This document shows positions 6,921-7,497 of a DNA stretch of 7,497 bases, in pieces. Source of the DNA: Betaproteobacteria bacterium (GTDB lineage Bacteria; Pseudomonadota; Gammaproteobacteria; Burkholderiales; Methylophilaceae). The stretch spans positions 1 to 7,497 of the forward strand of contig RFPQ01000035.1 of assembly GCA_009926035.1 (NCBI GenBank), written 5' to 3'. The translations under genes were made by a program, and so were the position numbers. The notes under the pieces were generated by a model, which saw only the letters and a list, made by a program, of their open reading frames with translations, was not told where the DNA came from and ran no database searches. Position 1 is the stretch's first letter; every line of letters begins with the position of its first letter.

Positions 6921-7497
6921 GGTAATAAGAAATCTACAACCTCTTTAAATGAATCAAAACATGCTAAAGGCTCAAAACTTATCAACATATCTTTTGGTTG
7001 TGCTCCATAAGTAACTGCAATAGTTTGAATGTGTGCATTCTTTCCCATTTCAAGATCATAATGAGTATCACCCACAATCACAGCACGATCAGCTGGTATC
7101 TGGGTTTCTTCTAAAATAGCCTCAACCATATGGGGATGGGGTTTAGAAAAGCATTCATCTACTGTTTTTGTAGATATAAAATATTTATTTAAATCAGTAT
7201 CTTGTAATGCAAACTTTAGACTTTTTCTAGTTTTACCTGTAGCAACTGCAAGCTTACATTTATGCTGATAAAGCCGCTCAATACCCTCTTTTACACCATC
7301 AAAAAGATATGAATTGCCCTCATTTGCATGATAATGCGCACGATAACCCTCACTGACTTTCTCTAATAATTCAGAAGACAAATGAGGAAATAATTTAAGT
7401 AATAATTGATTTAGACCCAATCCTATGGCCTTTAAAATTAACTCTCTAGAAGGCGCTATAACACCAGCGCTTTCAGCAGCTGATATAACAGCATCTA
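6917..7497 (-). CDS. HAD-superfamily hydrolase, phosphoglycolate phosphatase-like (5' end beyond right edge)
   Basis: The reading frame stays open to the window edge, giving 192 visible residues. The internal TTG at 7418-7420 should not be taken as the start, because the upstream residues (DAVISAAESAGVIAPSR) look like the normal cap-domain beginning of HAD-IA enzymes. The first HAD motif (DxDGT) would lie just outside the window. Visible motifs, counted from the first complete codon, are motif II Thr86 in VATGKT, motif III Lys118 in CFSKPHP, and motif IV with Asp143 and Asp147 in VGDTHYDLEMG. Such enzymes dephosphorylate small phosphate esters; Gph-like activity on 2-phosphoglycolate is plausible but not provable from sequence alone. 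It overlaps the Rieske gene by 4 nt and leads the visible part of the operon. In related betaproteobacteria rluC commonly lies upstream (recalled, not visible here). Confidence 0.9.
   Translation of the reverse strand, partial: DAVISAAESAGVIAPSRELILKAIGLGLNQLLLKLFPHLSSELLEKVSEGYRAHYHANEGNSYLFDGVKEGIERLYQHKCKLAVATGKTRKSLKFALQDTDLNKYFISTKTVDECFSKPHPHMVEAILEETQIPADRAVIVGDTHYDLEMGKNAHIQTIAVTYGAQPKDMLISFEPLACFDSFKEVVDFLLP

Noticed and set aside
7418..7420. TTG as the start codon of the HAD phosphatase
   Set aside because: The frame continues upstream to the window edge with residues typical of the HAD cap domain, and starting here would remove the catalytic DxDGT motif. The gene is cut by the window, not short.

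Overview
The window is a compact, AT-rich bacterial chromosome segment made almost entirely of housekeeping genes. The gene set and the single-domain Rieske protein between a HAD phosphatase and an SppA-type protease suggest a streamlined betaproteobacterium. An aquatic Methylophilales-like methylotroph is my best guess, inferred from gene order and protein style, not proven. Intergenic space is minimal, genes overlap or nearly touch, and Shine-Dalgarno signals are sparse. I see no mobile element, CRISPR array, tRNA, rRNA or phage gene, and no gene-free stretch above 300 bases.

Region 1 (1-2738, minus strand) is a tight operon read right to left: tsaE, amiC, miaA and the first 31 codons of an EamA/DMT-type permease that runs off the left edge. 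The junctions are a 22-nt overlap, a 4-nt gap and a 4-nt ATGA overlap. It resembles the classical tsaE-amiB/C-mutL-miaA-hfq cluster, but mutL is absent between amiC and miaA, and a permease follows miaA where hfq often sits.

Region 2 (2770-5566, plus strand) holds queG, divergent from tsaE across only 31 bp, and then pgi. A 70-bp spacer before pgi carries a perfect extended -10 promoter element (TGCTATAAT). tsaE, miaA and queG put three tRNA anticodon-loop modification functions (t6A37, i6A37 and Q34) side by side. Pgi links fructose-6-phosphate and glucose-6-phosphate, and in a RuMP-cycle methylotroph it would sit on the main carbon route.

Region 3 (5577-7497, minus strand) is a second operon: a HAD phosphatase of the phosphoglycolate phosphatase type whose 5' end lies beyond the right edge, a small Rieske [2Fe-2S] protein, and a membrane-anchored S49 (SppA-like) peptidase. 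It converges on pgi with 10 bp between stop codons, and an AT-rich interrupted palindrome centred there could act as a bidirectional terminator.

I found no convincing novel system. The most notable points are the missing mutL, the uncharacterised Rieske-SppA pairing, the tRNA-modification cluster and the palindrome at the convergent junction.
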